From the NCBI GenBank assembly GCA_039995105.1, contig CP146203.1:682001-746000 (forward strand): a stretch of DNA of 64,000 nt, written 5' to 3'. The notes beneath the pieces are model-generated. The model saw nothing but the letters and a program-made list of their open reading frames with translations, did no database searches and was not told where the DNA came from. Each line of letters opens with the position of its first letter. Positions within the stretch are counted from its first letter, which is position 1. Of this stretch, positions 16,900 to 25,322 are shown in pieces. A program made the position numbers and the translations under genes. Origin of the DNA: Jonesiaceae bacterium BS-20 (GTDB lineage Bacteria; Actinomycetota; Actinomycetes; Actinomycetales; Cellulomonadaceae).

Positions 16900-17703
16900 A
16901 TGCTCACTATCGCAACCGTAAACGTTAATGGAATTCGGGCCGCCTACCGCAAAGGAATGGGAGAATGGCTAGCCCAGACCAACCCGGATATTCTCCTGCT
17001 TCAAGAAGTCCGCGCGACAGATGAAATTGCTGCAGACCTCATCGGTGAAGGCTGGACGGTCATGCATGAGGCCTGCGAGATCAAGGGACGCGCAGGAGTC
17101 GCAATCGCGACCCGGCTGCCGGTAACCGCTGTGCGGTACGGCGTAGCCCCCGAGGGAGTGGACCAAGTTCCAGTTGACACCGGTCGCTGGGCCGAGGCAG
17201 ACATCACCGCCCCAAACGGTGAGCAGTTGACAGTGATCTCCGCGTACCTGCACTCGGGCACCGCCGGAACCCCAAAGATGGACCAAAAGTACGCCCACCT
17301 AGACCTGGTAGATGTGCGTCTTGCGGAACTCATGGCAGCGGGCAACCACGCGTTGCTGACCGGTGATATCAACATCGCTCACACCAACAACGACATCAAA
17401 AACTGGAAGGGTAACCTCAAGGCTGCAGGCTTCCTACCGGAAGAACGCGCCTACCTGGACAAGTGGTTCGGTGCCGGTTGGGTTGACATTGCCCGTAAGC
17501 ACGCCGGCGATGTTCCCGGGCCATACACGTGGTGGTCCAACCGCGGCCAAGCATTTACTAACGATGCTGGCTGGCGCATTGACTACCAAATTGCAACCCC
17601 TGCGCTCGCAGAACTTGCCACGAATCCTCGCGTGGACCGCGCAGATTCCTATGAGACTCGCTGGTCAGACCACGCGCCGTTGCTGGTCGATTACGACCTG
17701 TAA
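16900..17703 (+). CDS. xth: exodeoxyribonuclease III
   Basis: Mg-dependent AP endonuclease and 3'-5' exonuclease of base excision repair. Motifs: TVNVNGIRAAYRKG at the N-terminus, LLQEVRAT (metal-binding Glu), GDINIAHTNNDIKNWKGN, WRIDYQIAT and SDHAPLLVDYDL (catalytic Asp-His). About 267 aa from ATG 16900, the family length. In-frame ATG 16891 and GTG 16879 are alternatives; family alignments normally begin right before the IATVNVNG strand. A hairpin separates it from the secreted nuclease upstream, so co-transcription is not required. Confidence 0.95.
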   Translation: MLTIATVNVNGIRAAYRKGMGEWLAQTNPDILLLQEVRATDEIAADLIGEGWTVMHEACEIKGRAGVAIATRLPVTAVRYGVAPEGVDQVPVDTGRWAEADITAPNGEQLTVISAYLHSGTAGTPKMDQKYAHLDLVDVRLAELMAAGNHALLTGDINIAHTNNDIKNWKGNLKAAGFLPEERAYLDKWFGAGWVDIARKHAGDVPGPYTWWSNRGQAFTNDAGWRIDYQIATPALAELATNPRVDRADSYETRWSDHAPLLVDYDL

Positions 17704-17790
17704 GTACAATCAGCGTCTCCCAAGAGGGGGCTCTGGACGGGGCTAGCACCTGCGGTCAGGGTTGTAGCGCCCAGACGATGACTAGTAACA

Positions 17791-17838
17791 GAAAAAGCTA
17801 TAGGCCTGCGCTAACCATTGATGGTTGGCGCAGGCCTA
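17791..17838 (-). terminator. terminator for the minus-strand DsbB-like gene
   Basis: TAGGCCTGCGC (17801-17811) pairs with GCGCAGGCCTA (17828-17838), with an AACCA/TGGTT extension inside. Read on the minus strand it is followed by TAGCTTTTTC, giving a U-tract. It may also stop exonuclease III transcripts. Confidence 0.82.
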
Positions 17839-17883
17839 CGGCTTTGCTGCTTATGATCGGGTGCAATCGGAACGAATTTGGGC

Positions 17884-18738
17884 CTAGTTCAGTCCGTCCA
17901 GTTGGTAGACCACGTCAGTCTCGGAGTCGTCAGCTGCCGTCAAGATACCCTCAGCAGAGAGCATGTTGCCCGCAGCGAACTTGGAAACCACAACGCTTGG
18001 GTTGCCCTCGTGTGGAACGCTGACCACATAGAAACTCTGGGTCTCTTGGTCCGCTGCCAAACTCAGTGCGTAGGCCTTCTTTGCGCGGATGGTTTTGAGC
18101 ATTGGGCGTCCCTTGACGCCGAAAGCCGGCTCAAGGTCACCGGTGGTATCCCGGTATTCCTTCCAGGCATCGGCCTCGTTGGCTTGTCCGCCGTCAAGGC
18201 GGTCAGCGCCGTAAATGGTCTTATTGGAAGCCATGGCAATGAGCCTGTTTGGCCCAAAGAACGCGGCGTCAACCGTAGTCTCAATGTCGTTGCCGTTGAT
18301 GGCGTCAACCAAACCATGTGAGACCACCGTGGAGAAGTCATCTTCCACGTAGAACAGTCCAGCATCCGTGGTGACCACACCGAACAAACCGGTCGATGGG
18401 TCAAACGCCAACCCGGCCGCGGTTCCGCCGCTGGTACCGGAAGCTTCGAAGCCCAGCTCGGTGCGCTCGACCAGCTCAAGCTGGCCGTCAACGGCAAGTG
18501 GTCCAGCCGCTGGGTCTAGGTTGAAGTCAACGCTCTTGTCCGTTGAGAGTCCGGGGACCTGCGGGGTCGGTGCATTGAAACTGTGTAGCTTGGCGGTGGC
18601 CAAACGGGAGTACATGTCAGTGGACCAGTAGCCACTTGGCTTGCCCATATCCAGCGTGAGGCGGGCAGGGTCACCGGTTCCGGTAAACGGTGGTGGGCCG
18701 TTGGTGATCAAGAATTGGAAAGCGTTGGTCAGGGTGAG
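17884..18738 (-). CDS. extracellular domain of DsbB-like protein, downstream of +1 frameshift
   Basis: This frame continues the DsbB-like membrane protein: skipping base 18739 joins ...AIT-L to LTLTNAFQFLITNGPPPF, which completes the last membrane helix. The following 270 residues are beta-rich and repeat short hydrophobic strands (GLAFDPSTGLFGVVTTDAGLF, broken here: DPSTGLFGVV; FFGPNRLIAMASN; AYALSLAADQETQSFYVVSV), suggesting a propeller-like extracellular domain. I do not recognise it. It has no credible start of its own (TTG 18711 only), so it is either part of one 467-aa protein or a fragment of a broken gene. A U-tract terminator lies 46 bases downstream. Confidence 0.62.
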   Translation of the reverse strand, partial: LTLTNAFQFLITNGPPPFTGTGDPARLTLDMGKPSGYWSTDMYSRLATAKLHSFNAPTPQVPGLSTDKSVDFNLDPAAGPLAVDGQLELVERTELGFEASGTSGGTAAGLAFDPSTGLFGVVTTDAGLFYVEDDFSTVVSHGLVDAINGNDIETTVDAAFFGPNRLIAMASNKTIYGADRLDGGQANEADAWKEYRDTTGDLEPAFGVKGRPMLKTIRAKKAYALSLAADQETQSFYVVSVPHEGNPSVVVSKFAAGNMLSAEGILTAADDSETDVVYQLDGLN

Positions 18739-19288
18739 GCAAAGTAATGGCTACAACGACTGCAACGTACTTGGTGAACTTCTTGACCGGGCGTACCTCG
18801 CCGGACATTTCCTTGTGGAGCGACGGGGTACGGGCAATAAAGATCAGACCTGCTGCAACAGCTGCAAAGACGATCGAGAAGACAAGCAGTGCCCAAGTGT
18901 AGGTCTGCACACCAAACATGGCGCCACCAAAGCCCTGACCTAGGTCACCCGGGATGTGTCCGCCCCAGTGCCGCAGTGCGGTGTACACAAAGAAGAAGGA
19001 AGCAAGAACCAGCGAGGCCATGTACTTGTAGTGCGGGCCGTACCGCAGGATCAAGACACCGAGCGTGGCAATTACAACCATGCCAAAGCGCTCGTACCCA
19101 CACAGGGTGCATGGGCTCTCTTGGAGAATGAAGCCCAAGTAGATATTGGCAACCCCAACCGGGATAACCATGATGAGCAAGACTGCGGTTGCAACGATCG
19201 TATTGAACGTCCACCGCGCGCCACGTCGAGTTGTTTTCGCAGCGGGTGCGGCAGCCGAACCGGGCACTGTGTCGACTTGCGTACTCAC
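18671..19288 (-). CDS. DsbB-like disulfide-bond membrane protein, N-terminal part
   Basis: Four membrane helices and the sequence SPCTLCGYERF (C-x-x-C followed by R), which matches the first redox pair of DsbB (CPLCWYQR). Helices: TIVATAVLLIMVIPVGVANIYLG, MVVIATLGVLILRYG, MASLVLASFFFVYTAL, WALLVFSIVFAAVAAGLIF. DsbB's second, extracytoplasmic Cys pair is absent: the loop WGGHIPGDLGQGFGGAMFG has none. The start is GTG 19288, whose GTGA overlaps the stop of a tiny upstream ORF. After codon 183 (TTG, 18742-18740) the zero frame turns improbable (PHPDQRFPILDHQ) and stops at 18671, while the +1 frame continues sensibly. Confidence 0.72.
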   Translation of the reverse strand: MSTQVDTVPGSAAAPAAKTTRRGARWTFNTIVATAVLLIMVIPVGVANIYLGFILQESPCTLCGYERFGMVVIATLGVLILRYGPHYKYMASLVLASFFFVYTALRHWGGHIPGDLGQGFGGAMFGVQTYTWALLVFSIVFAAVAAGLIFIARTPSLHKEMSGEVRPVKKFTKYVAVVVAITLPHPDQRFPILDHQRPTTVYRNR

Positions 19289-19404
19289 AGGTTCACCACC
19301 GGGATGATGGAGCCCGATGCCCCAATGAGATACAGGGCGCCGCCAAGAACAAAGGCGCCAATCAGCAGAGCAAACGCGAGTTTTCCACGCTTGGGTTTAA
19401 ACAT
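19285..19404 (-). CDS. 39-residue single-pass membrane protein coupled to DsbB-like gene
   Basis: An ORF too short for usual gene finders. It reads MFKPKRGK, then one hydrophobic helix (LAFALLIGAFVLGGALYLIG) and a short tail ending in PVVNL. Its TGA (19287-19285) overlaps the GTG start of the DsbB-like gene (GTGA), the classical arrangement for translational coupling. ATG 19431 would give 48 residues, but TTGACA lies so close upstream that transcription could start after it. Function unknown; it may be a partner or leader of the redox protein. Confidence rests on coupling and helix composition. Confidence 0.5.
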   Translation of the reverse strand: MFKPKRGKLAFALLIGAFVLGGALYLIGASGSIIPVVNL

Positions 19405-19431
19405 CGCAATTCCAATGCTGCCTGCACACAT

Positions 19432-19759
19432 TGAATATACGAGAAATTCTATGTCAATCCTTCATCGAGCATCCAGGTAGGGACGGGTGCGGGAAAGAGA
19501 TCAAACTCGTGCGGGTACCTGAGGATCTCCGTGAAAGTGATTGTGTAACTTCCACTACTACCAACTTAGCCAACGAAAACACTCGAAGATTAGTCAAACG
19601 TCCCATGACTTTAGGCCTGCCGGCGCCCAACGTAGTCGGTCCGTGCCCAGTGCAGTTCGCCGAGATTGGCAGATCGCCCCCGACATTGCCGGGATGAACC
19701 AGCAGTCTCGGGGGCGATCCACCAGTCTCGCTGGGAGAGGGAGGAATGCCGGGGAGTAC
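19432..19759. other. intergenic region between mrp and DsbB-like operon
   Basis: About 330 bases with no supported gene. It should contain the minus-strand promoter of the small membrane ORF (a TTGACA read on the minus strand lies about 50 bases before ATG 19404). It also holds a strong hairpin near mrp. Confidence 0.5.
19672..19719 (-). terminator. 12-bp perfect hairpin downstream of mrp
   Basis: GATCGCCCCCGA (19672-19683) pairs perfectly with TCGGGGGCGATC (19708-19719), loop 24 nt. It stands 41 bases past the mrp stop; no U-tract follows on either strand. Confidence 0.5.
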
Positions 19760-20911
19760 TTACACGGGGGAGACGTTGAGATTCAGGCCGGCAAGTCCAC
19801 GTGAGCGGTGGGCTAGGGACCGGGCAATGGCAATGAGGGCCTGAGCAGATTCAGATTCAGGGTGTGCCAGCACAACGGGAACACCGTGGTCGCCATCTTG
19901 ACGCAGGACCATCTCAATTGGAATCTGGCCCAGAAGTGGCACGTCCTTACCAACAAGGCGAGAAAGAGCATCCGCCACGGCCTGCCCACCTCCGGAACCA
20001 AACAGTTCCATCTTGGTGCCGTCCGGCTGTTCCAGCCACGCCATGTTCTCAACTACACCAATGAGACCCTGTGAGGTCTGTTGGGCAATTGAGCCGGCCC
20101 GCTCGGCAACCTCGGCCGCAGCGATCTGCGGTGTGGTTACCGTCAGAATTTCGGAGCCAGGCAGCAGCTGGGCAACCGAGATCGCAATGTCGCCGGTGCC
20201 TGGCGGCAGGTCTAGCAACAGGACGTCAAGGTCGCCCCAAAAGACATCGGTTAAGAACTGCTCAAGGGCGCGGTGCAACATGGGACCGCGCCACACAACG
20301 GGCTGACCCTCAGGCACGAACATGCCAATAGAGACTACCTTGACCTCATGGGCGATGGGCGGCAGCAGCATGGAATCCACGCGCGTGGGCTGGGTGGTCA
20401 CCCCAAGCAGACGCGGAATGGAGAAGCCATAAATATCGGCGTCAAGGACGCCCACCTTGAGACCATCGGCGGCCATTGCGGCGGCCAAGTTTGCGGTTAC
20501 GGTGGACTTACCCACCCCGCCCTTGCCGGACGCGATCGCATACACCTTGGTCAGTGATCCCGGCTTGTTAAACGGAATCTCGGGGGTGGCCGAGCCACGC
20601 AGCATGACCCGCAGCTCCTCGCGCTGGGCCGGGCTCATTTCACCCAACTCAACACGGACATCGGAAATCTCCGGAACGTTCTTGGCGGCACGGGTACAAC
20701 CCTCAATGAGCGTCGACTTCATTGGGCACCCGGCCGTAGTTAGGTCCAAACCCACAACGGCCCTAAAGCTGCCCTCAAGGGGTTCCAACGCGACCGAACG
20801 AACCATTTTCAACTCGGTAATGGGACGGCGGATCTCAGGGTCAATAACGGACTCAAGGGCCTTTTCGACGGCAGCAATAATCGCCGCTGAATCAGGGGTA
20901 GGTGCAGACAT
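19760..20911 (-). CDS. Mrp/ApbC-family iron-sulfur carrier ATPase
   Basis: A P-loop NTPase that binds and transfers Fe-S clusters. Its N-terminal 100 residues form a MIP18/DUF59 domain (VIDPEIRRPITELKMV; TTAGCPMKSTLIEGC). The ATPase domain has the deviant Walker A GKGGVGKSTVTANLA (about residue 135), the DADIYGFSIPRLLG segment and LLLDLPPGTGDIAISV. The paired CxxC that usually holds the bridging cluster is not evident. In its place the protein reads MAWLEQPDGTKMELFGSGGG (split: ENMAWLEQ; LFGSGGGQAVA), a form common in actinobacterial Mrp. Length 383 is typical. It stands alone, transcribed leftward. Confidence 0.92.
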   Translation of the reverse strand: MSAPTPDSAAIIAAVEKALESVIDPEIRRPITELKMVRSVALEPLEGSFRAVVGLDLTTAGCPMKSTLIEGCTRAAKNVPEISDVRVELGEMSPAQREELRVMLRGSATPEIPFNKPGSLTKVYAIASGKGGVGKSTVTANLAAAMAADGLKVGVLDADIYGFSIPRLLGVTTQPTRVDSMLLPPIAHEVKVVSIGMFVPEGQPVVWRGPMLHRALEQFLTDVFWGDLDVLLLDLPPGTGDIAISVAQLLPGSEILTVTTPQIAAAEVAERAGSIAQQTSQGLIGVVENMAWLEQPDGTKMELFGSGGGQAVADALSRLVGKDVPLLGQIPIEMVLRQDGDHGVPVVLAHPESESAQALIAIARSLAHRSRGLAGLNLNVSPV

Positions 20912-21002
20912 GGAATCATTCTATCGAGCATTTGGGCCCGCCGAGTGTGACCTTAGGGGCTTGCCCTCGCAGAGGAATCTCTTGGCGGTGGGTACCTTGG
21001 TC

Positions 21003-21494
21003 CTAGTCCTGGGCCGGTTTGCGGTCCTGTTCCATCTCCTCAAGCAGGTTCCGCAGCTCGGAGCGGATAAAGTCGCGGGTGGCCACCTCGCTTAAGGCAA
21101 TGCGCAACGACGCCATTTCCCGGGCCAGGTATTCGGTGTCCGCGAGGTTGCGCTCGCCGCGCTGGCGGTCTTGCTCCGCGGTCACGCGGTCCCTGTCGGT
21201 CTGGCGGTTTTGCGCCAACAAGATCAACGGAGCAGAGTACGATGCCTGCAAGCTGAGCATGAGGGTCAGTGCGGTGAAGCCGTTGGCGGCTTTGTCAAAG
21301 CGGACGGTCTCCGGTGCCACCGAGTTCCAGATGAGCCACATGATGCAAAAGACCGTCATGTAGGCCAAGAACTTTGGGGTCCCCATGAACCTTGCGGTGC
21401 CCTCGGCTACTTGACCAAAAGCATCGGGACGCGTTTCTATGCGCGGCAGAATCGTTCGTTTGAATTCTTTGGGGGTGTCTAAACTGTTCGACAT
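21003..21494 (-). CDS. DUF1003 membrane protein
   Basis: A 163-residue protein with two membrane helices (FLAYMTVFCIMWLIWN and FTALTLMLSLQASYSAP), the second followed by LILLAQNRQ, the DUF1003 signature. A charged cytosolic tail predicted as coiled coil follows (RDRVTAEQDRQRGERN...LRNLLEEMEQD). ATG 21494 has AAGAAGGGTGAG just upstream, so the longer frame to 21593 is not used. It starts 4 bases after the MgtE-N/CBS gene ends, an operon arrangement repeated in many actinobacteria. Biochemical role unknown. Confidence 0.88.
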   Translation of the reverse strand: MSNSLDTPKEFKRTILPRIETRPDAFGQVAEGTARFMGTPKFLAYMTVFCIMWLIWNSVAPETVRFDKAANGFTALTLMLSLQASYSAPLILLAQNRQTDRDRVTAEQDRQRGERNLADTEYLAREMASLRIALSEVATRDFIRSELRNLLEEMEQDRKPAQD

Positions 21495-21498
21495 GGAC

Positions 21499-22773
21499 TC
21501 ACCCTTCTTGGCTGTGTGGTGAAGGCGAAGAGTTTTCTCGCCAGTTCGCAGGCAACATGTGGTCAAGTGTGTCATCAACCGTGACCGCGCCAAGCAACCG
21601 GCGCTCAGAGTCTAGAACCGGGATCACCAGCAGGTTGTATGCCGCAAGTGTCCTGGCAACATCGCCCAGGGGAGTTCCCGTGGTGACATAGTCCAAACTC
21701 TGATCAACAAATGAGCCCACTGGCTCGTGGGGTGGCTCGCGCAGCAGCTGTTGGAAGTGCACGGCCCCCAAGAATCGCCCCGTTGGGGTCTCAAGCGGGG
21801 ACCGCACCACAAAGACCATGGATGCAAGTGCGGGGGATAGGTCGGCCCGGCGAATATTCGCCAGTGCTTGGGCCACCGAGGTTTCCGGAGCCAAAATCAC
21901 GGGCTCGGTGGTCATCATACCGCCGGCCGTATTCTCGTCATAAGACAGTAACCGGCGCACGTCTCGTGCCTCTTCCGGTTCCATCAGCGCCAATAACTCG
22001 GCGGCCTGTAACGGAGGAAGATCATGGAGCAGGTCAGCGGCATCGTCAGGCTGCATGGCCTCAAGCACATCTGCGGCGCGGTTGTTTTCAAGCGCGGACA
22101 AGATAGCCACCTGGTCCAGCTGGGGAAGTTCCTCAAGTACGTCAGCGAGCCGCTCGTTGCTCAACTCCTGTGCTACCGCCACCCGGCGGGCCGGCTCTAA
22201 CTCGTGCAGGGCGCTGGCAAGGTCCGTGGACTTCAAGTCCGCATAGGCCGCGAGCATGGATGAGGCGCCCTCATTTGAGGAGTGCCGGTCTAGGTCATGC
22301 AGGTCAAGGGTGTTGACCACAAGCGTGGCTCCGCGCCGGCGCAACCGCAGCCCGGTTTGTTTTTCCTCGCGTCGCCGCACAAAAACCTTGGTGATGTCCC
22401 AATCGCCCGTGCGTTGGTGCTCGATGGCCAGATCCTCGATCGTGGCAAACCCAGAACCGTCCTTGAACTCAACCGTGCGGTCTAACAACTCCCCAACGGC
22501 AAGGTGCTCTGGCGCGCGCTGCTCAAAGCGCCGCATATTCAAAAGTCCGGTTGAGATTACTTGTCCCTGTGCGATCGAGGTAACCCGAGTCAGGGGCAGG
22601 AAGATTCGGCGCTTGCCGGGCACCTCGACAACGAGTCCGACCGCGCGCGGTAACCGGTCGGGGCGCATCACGATCACCACGTCCCGCACCCGGCCAACCT
22701 GATCACCGATCGGGTCAAAGACCTGGGTGCCGGCGAGCCTGGCCACAAACACTTGGGTTCCAAAGGTACTCAC
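21499..22773 (-). CDS. MgtE N-domain and CBS-pair protein without transporter domain
   Basis: A soluble regulator-like protein of about 424 aa. It begins with a PRC-barrel-like domain (VFVARLAGTQVFDPIGDQVGRVRDV, shown in part: VFDPIGDQVGRVRD). Then come the MgtE N superhelical domain (LHELEPARRVAVAQEL, ILSALENNRAADVLEAM, DDAADLLHDLPP, EEARDVRRLLSYDENTAGGMM) and two CBS motifs. It lacks the membrane channel of true MgtE. In MgtE these domains sense Mg2+. The preferred start is GTG 22773 (VSTFGTQVF); the frame runs 14 codons further up. The DUF1003 gene follows after 4 bases. Confidence 0.88.
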   Translation of the reverse strand: MSTFGTQVFVARLAGTQVFDPIGDQVGRVRDVVIVMRPDRLPRAVGLVVEVPGKRRIFLPLTRVTSIAQGQVISTGLLNMRRFEQRAPEHLAVGELLDRTVEFKDGSGFATIEDLAIEHQRTGDWDITKVFVRRREEKQTGLRLRRRGATLVVNTLDLHDLDRHSSNEGASSMLAAYADLKSTDLASALHELEPARRVAVAQELSNERLADVLEELPQLDQVAILSALENNRAADVLEAMQPDDAADLLHDLPPLQAAELLALMEPEEARDVRRLLSYDENTAGGMMTTEPVILAPETSVAQALANIRRADLSPALASMVFVVRSPLETPTGRFLGAVHFQQLLREPPHEPVGSFVDQSLDYVTTGTPLGDVARTLAAYNLLVIPVLDSERRLLGAVTVDDTLDHMLPANWRENSSPSPHSQEG

Positions 22774-22932
22774 GTCTCTAAGAGTACGCAGGATGAGGCA
22801 CGGCCGCGTAGCCAACGCCCTGCCGGGATTTAAGGTTGCCTGAAAAAGTTCCCGCTATCAGCCATCAGCAGATAACGCTAGATGAACACACGTTGACCAC
22901 CACTTTCGGTTGATTTTCAGTAAAATGGGGAA

Positions 22933-23757
22933 ATGAGCATGATGAGACCGCAGAATCCTCCCAAAGTCCCGACTATGCCGCAGGGCAATGAGATTGCCGT
23001 TTACACCACCTACCTCAAGGCCCAACAAGCGGTGGACAAGCTCTCCGATGTTGGGTTTGCGGTCCAAGGCGTCACCATTGTGGGTCATGACCTGCACATG
23101 GTTGAGCGCGTGCTGGGGCGGCTGACCTACCCCCGCATTGCGATGGCCGGGTTTGCCTCCGGTGCCTGGTTTGGTGTGTTCGTTGGGCTGTTGCTATCGC
23201 TCTTCGGAGACGGCCAGACCGTGGTGATCTTTACTGCCCTCCTCGTTGGTGGTGCCTTTGGGTTGCTGTTCTCGGTGCTCTCGTACGCACTAACGCGCGG
23301 TAAGCGCGACTTCACCTCGTCAAGTCAGATTGTGGCTGCCCGGTACGTTCTGCTGTGCATCCCGCAGTCCGCGGGAGAAGCGCGTGCGCTGTTGCAAACG
23401 CACGGGGTGGCCGGGGATTGGGTCCCTAACCCAACCGGCTACTACACGCCGAGTGCACCGGGAAGTGCCTCCTATGGTGCGGGTCCCGCGGCACAGGACG
23501 CACCGGCGCCCGGCCCGCAGCGTACCTACGGACAAGCTATTGATGAGTCCGGCGGCAAGGCTGTGCCGCAGGCACCGGCCCGTCCACAGTACGGCGCTAT
23601 GCGCCCGGTAGAACCTAATACTGCCGATGCCGCAGATGGTAATTCTGCGCCAGCAGGACCAGCCGGGGACGGGGGAGAGGACCTTCAAGCGACGCAGGTG
23701 CGCAAGCCGCGCGATCTTGAAAACCCCGACAACCCCTTTAGTCCACCTAAGGAATAG
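22933..23757 (+). CDS. general stress protein 17M-like membrane protein
   Basis: 274 residues. The N-terminal 25-85 region resembles the YflT/GSP17M fold (EIAVYTTYLKAQQAVDKLSDVG, shown in part: VYTTYLKAQQAVDKL; VQGVTIVGHDL). Two membrane helices follow (ASGAWFGVFVGLLLSLF; VVIFTALLVGGAFGLLFSVL), then a disordered Pro/Ala/Gly-rich tail of about 110 residues. ATG 22933 is preceded by GGGGAA. It is divergent from the MgtE-N/CBS gene. Family proteins are induced by heat or general stress; the mechanism is unknown. Confidence 0.85.
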   Translation: MSMMRPQNPPKVPTMPQGNEIAVYTTYLKAQQAVDKLSDVGFAVQGVTIVGHDLHMVERVLGRLTYPRIAMAGFASGAWFGVFVGLLLSLFGDGQTVVIFTALLVGGAFGLLFSVLSYALTRGKRDFTSSSQIVAARYVLLCIPQSAGEARALLQTHGVAGDWVPNPTGYYTPSAPGSASYGAGPAAQDAPAPGPQRTYGQAIDESGGKAVPQAPARPQYGAMRPVEPNTADAADGNSAPAGPAGDGGEDLQATQVRKPRDLENPDNPFSPPKE

Positions 23758-23787
23758 TAAAGGCTTTACGGCCCTAGTTTGACCTTG

Positions 23788-23824
23788 CTGCTGCGTTACC
23801 CCGTCGGGTAACGCAGCAGTTTTT
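23788..23824 (+). terminator. 14-bp stem with T5 after stress protein gene
   Basis: CTGCTGCGTTACCC (23788-23801) pairs with GGGTAACGCAGCAG (23806-23819) around a CGTC loop and is followed by TTTTTG. Confidence 0.93.
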
Positions 23825-23940
23825 GTTGGGTTTGGACAATAGGATCTCAATATGAGGATTCCGTTCTATACTGACCGAGGTTGCTGTATGTAATCCCATC
23901 CACATGGAAACTTAAACTACCTAGGCAGGAAGTCAAACTC

Positions 23941-25200
23941 ATGAACGTGCGCAAGATTCCCCTACTGGCATGGATCGGGGCGGCAATCGTTCTGGGTATC
24001 CTGCTTGGTCCAATCATGCCGATCTGGCTGGGCAACATTTTCATTACTTACAACTCGCTCTTTTCAGGTTTCCTTGGCTTTGCCGTTCCGCTGATCATCT
24101 TGGGTCTGGTCCTACCAGCGATTGCGGAACTCGGTAAGGGGGCCGGCAAGTTCCTGGGAATCACCGCGGGAATTGCCTACACGTCAACCATTTTGGCCGG
24201 TCTACTGACCTTCGTGGCGAGCATTGCCATCTTGACGCCAGCGCTCAAGGACACCGAACTGAAGGTGCTCTCTGAGGGTGGCGGATCCGGTCTGGAACCC
24301 TATTTCACCTTGGTCAGCTCGCCAACCGGCAACGCGACCGAGATTGTTTTGCCTCCGCTGATGCCGGTCATGACCGCATTGGTAATCGCCCTCGTGCTGG
24401 GTCTGGGATTGACCGCATTCAAGAACTCAACCTCTCTCAAGGTGGCTCAGGAGTTCCGTTCAATCATTGAGGTGCTGATCCGCAAGGTGATTGTCCCAGC
24501 GCTGCCGCTGTTCATCTTTGGTATCTTCCTAGACCTGTCCAAGTCCGGCGATGCAATCAAGGTAGTTTCGACCTTCATGATTGTGGTCGTGCTGTCGTTC
24601 GTGCTGACGGCAGTGGTTCTGGTGCTGCAGTACACCGTTGCGGGCGCAATTGCCGGAGTCAACCCGTTCAAGGCCCTGTGGAACATGCGCGACGCATACG
24701 CCACTGCGCTGGGAACTTCTTCCTCAGCAGCAACCATTCCGGTCACTCTAGAATCAACCAAGAAGAACGGTGTATCTAACGCCGTTGCAGGCTTTGTTGT
24801 GCCACTGTGCGCGACCATTCACCTATCCGGATCCATGGTGAAGATCACCTGCTTCTCCATCGCGGTCATGCTTGTGGGTGGAACCAGTGTTTCCTTCACC
24901 TCGTTCCTGCCATTTATCCTCATGCTCGGTGTCATGATGATCGCTGCCCCAGGCGTCCCGGGAGGCGCAATTGCCGCTGCTGCCGGACTGCTCACGCAGA
25001 TGCTCGGTTTTGGGGACATGGAGATTGGACTCATGTTCGCGACCTACATTGCTCTTGATAGCTTTGGAACAGCCACCAACGTCACCGGTGACGGCGCAAT
25101 CGCGTTGATCATGAACAAGTTTGCTAAGGACCAGCACCTTGGCGACACCCCAACTGAGGCAGAGTTTGCTGCTGCCGATGAAAACCCAGTCAACGCCTAA
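23941..25200 (+). CDS. dicarboxylate/amino acid:cation symporter
   Basis: A DAACS-family secondary transporter (SstT/GltP type) importing a dicarboxylate, glutamate or serine with Na+ or H+. The 419 residues hold about eight membrane helices and the two re-entrant loops. The serine-rich loop is TSSSAATIPVTLE (about residues 260-272), and the substrate region reads GFVVPLCATIHLSGSM followed later by DSFGTATNVTGDGAIALI. The GATIH/GATIN-like C-A-T-I-H and the N-V-T-G-D motifs are typical. ATG 23941 has AGGAAG 8 bases upstream. It is followed by a long hairpin shared with pepP. Confidence 0.94.
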   Translation: MNVRKIPLLAWIGAAIVLGILLGPIMPIWLGNIFITYNSLFSGFLGFAVPLIILGLVLPAIAELGKGAGKFLGITAGIAYTSTILAGLLTFVASIAILTPALKDTELKVLSEGGGSGLEPYFTLVSSPTGNATEIVLPPLMPVMTALVIALVLGLGLTAFKNSTSLKVAQEFRSIIEVLIRKVIVPALPLFIFGIFLDLSKSGDAIKVVSTFMIVVVLSFVLTAVVLVLQYTVAGAIAGVNPFKALWNMRDAYATALGTSSSAATIPVTLESTKKNGVSNAVAGFVVPLCATIHLSGSMVKITCFSIAVMLVGGTSVSFTSFLPFILMLGVMMIAAPGVPGGAIAAAAGLLTQMLGFGDMEIGLMFATYIALDSFGTATNVTGDGAIALIMNKFAKDQHLGDTPTEAEFAAADENPVNA

Positions 25201-25244
25201 AAATTCCTTGCAACTGCTTTGCCGCAAGACATATTGAGTACTAA

Positions 25245-25287
25245 ATAGCCGGACGGCGCACAATGACATTGTGCGCCGTCCGGCTAT
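25245..25287. terminator. 21-bp inverted repeat between converging symporter and aminopeptidase genes
   Basis: Bases 25245-25265 are the perfect reverse complement of 25267-25287 with one central base, so a stem of about 19 bp forms. It can act on both strands; CTTGTT follows on the plus side. Confidence 0.75.
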
Positions 25288-25322
25288 CTTGTTACCAGGG
25301 TCCACTGGGAACCCGACTGCAC

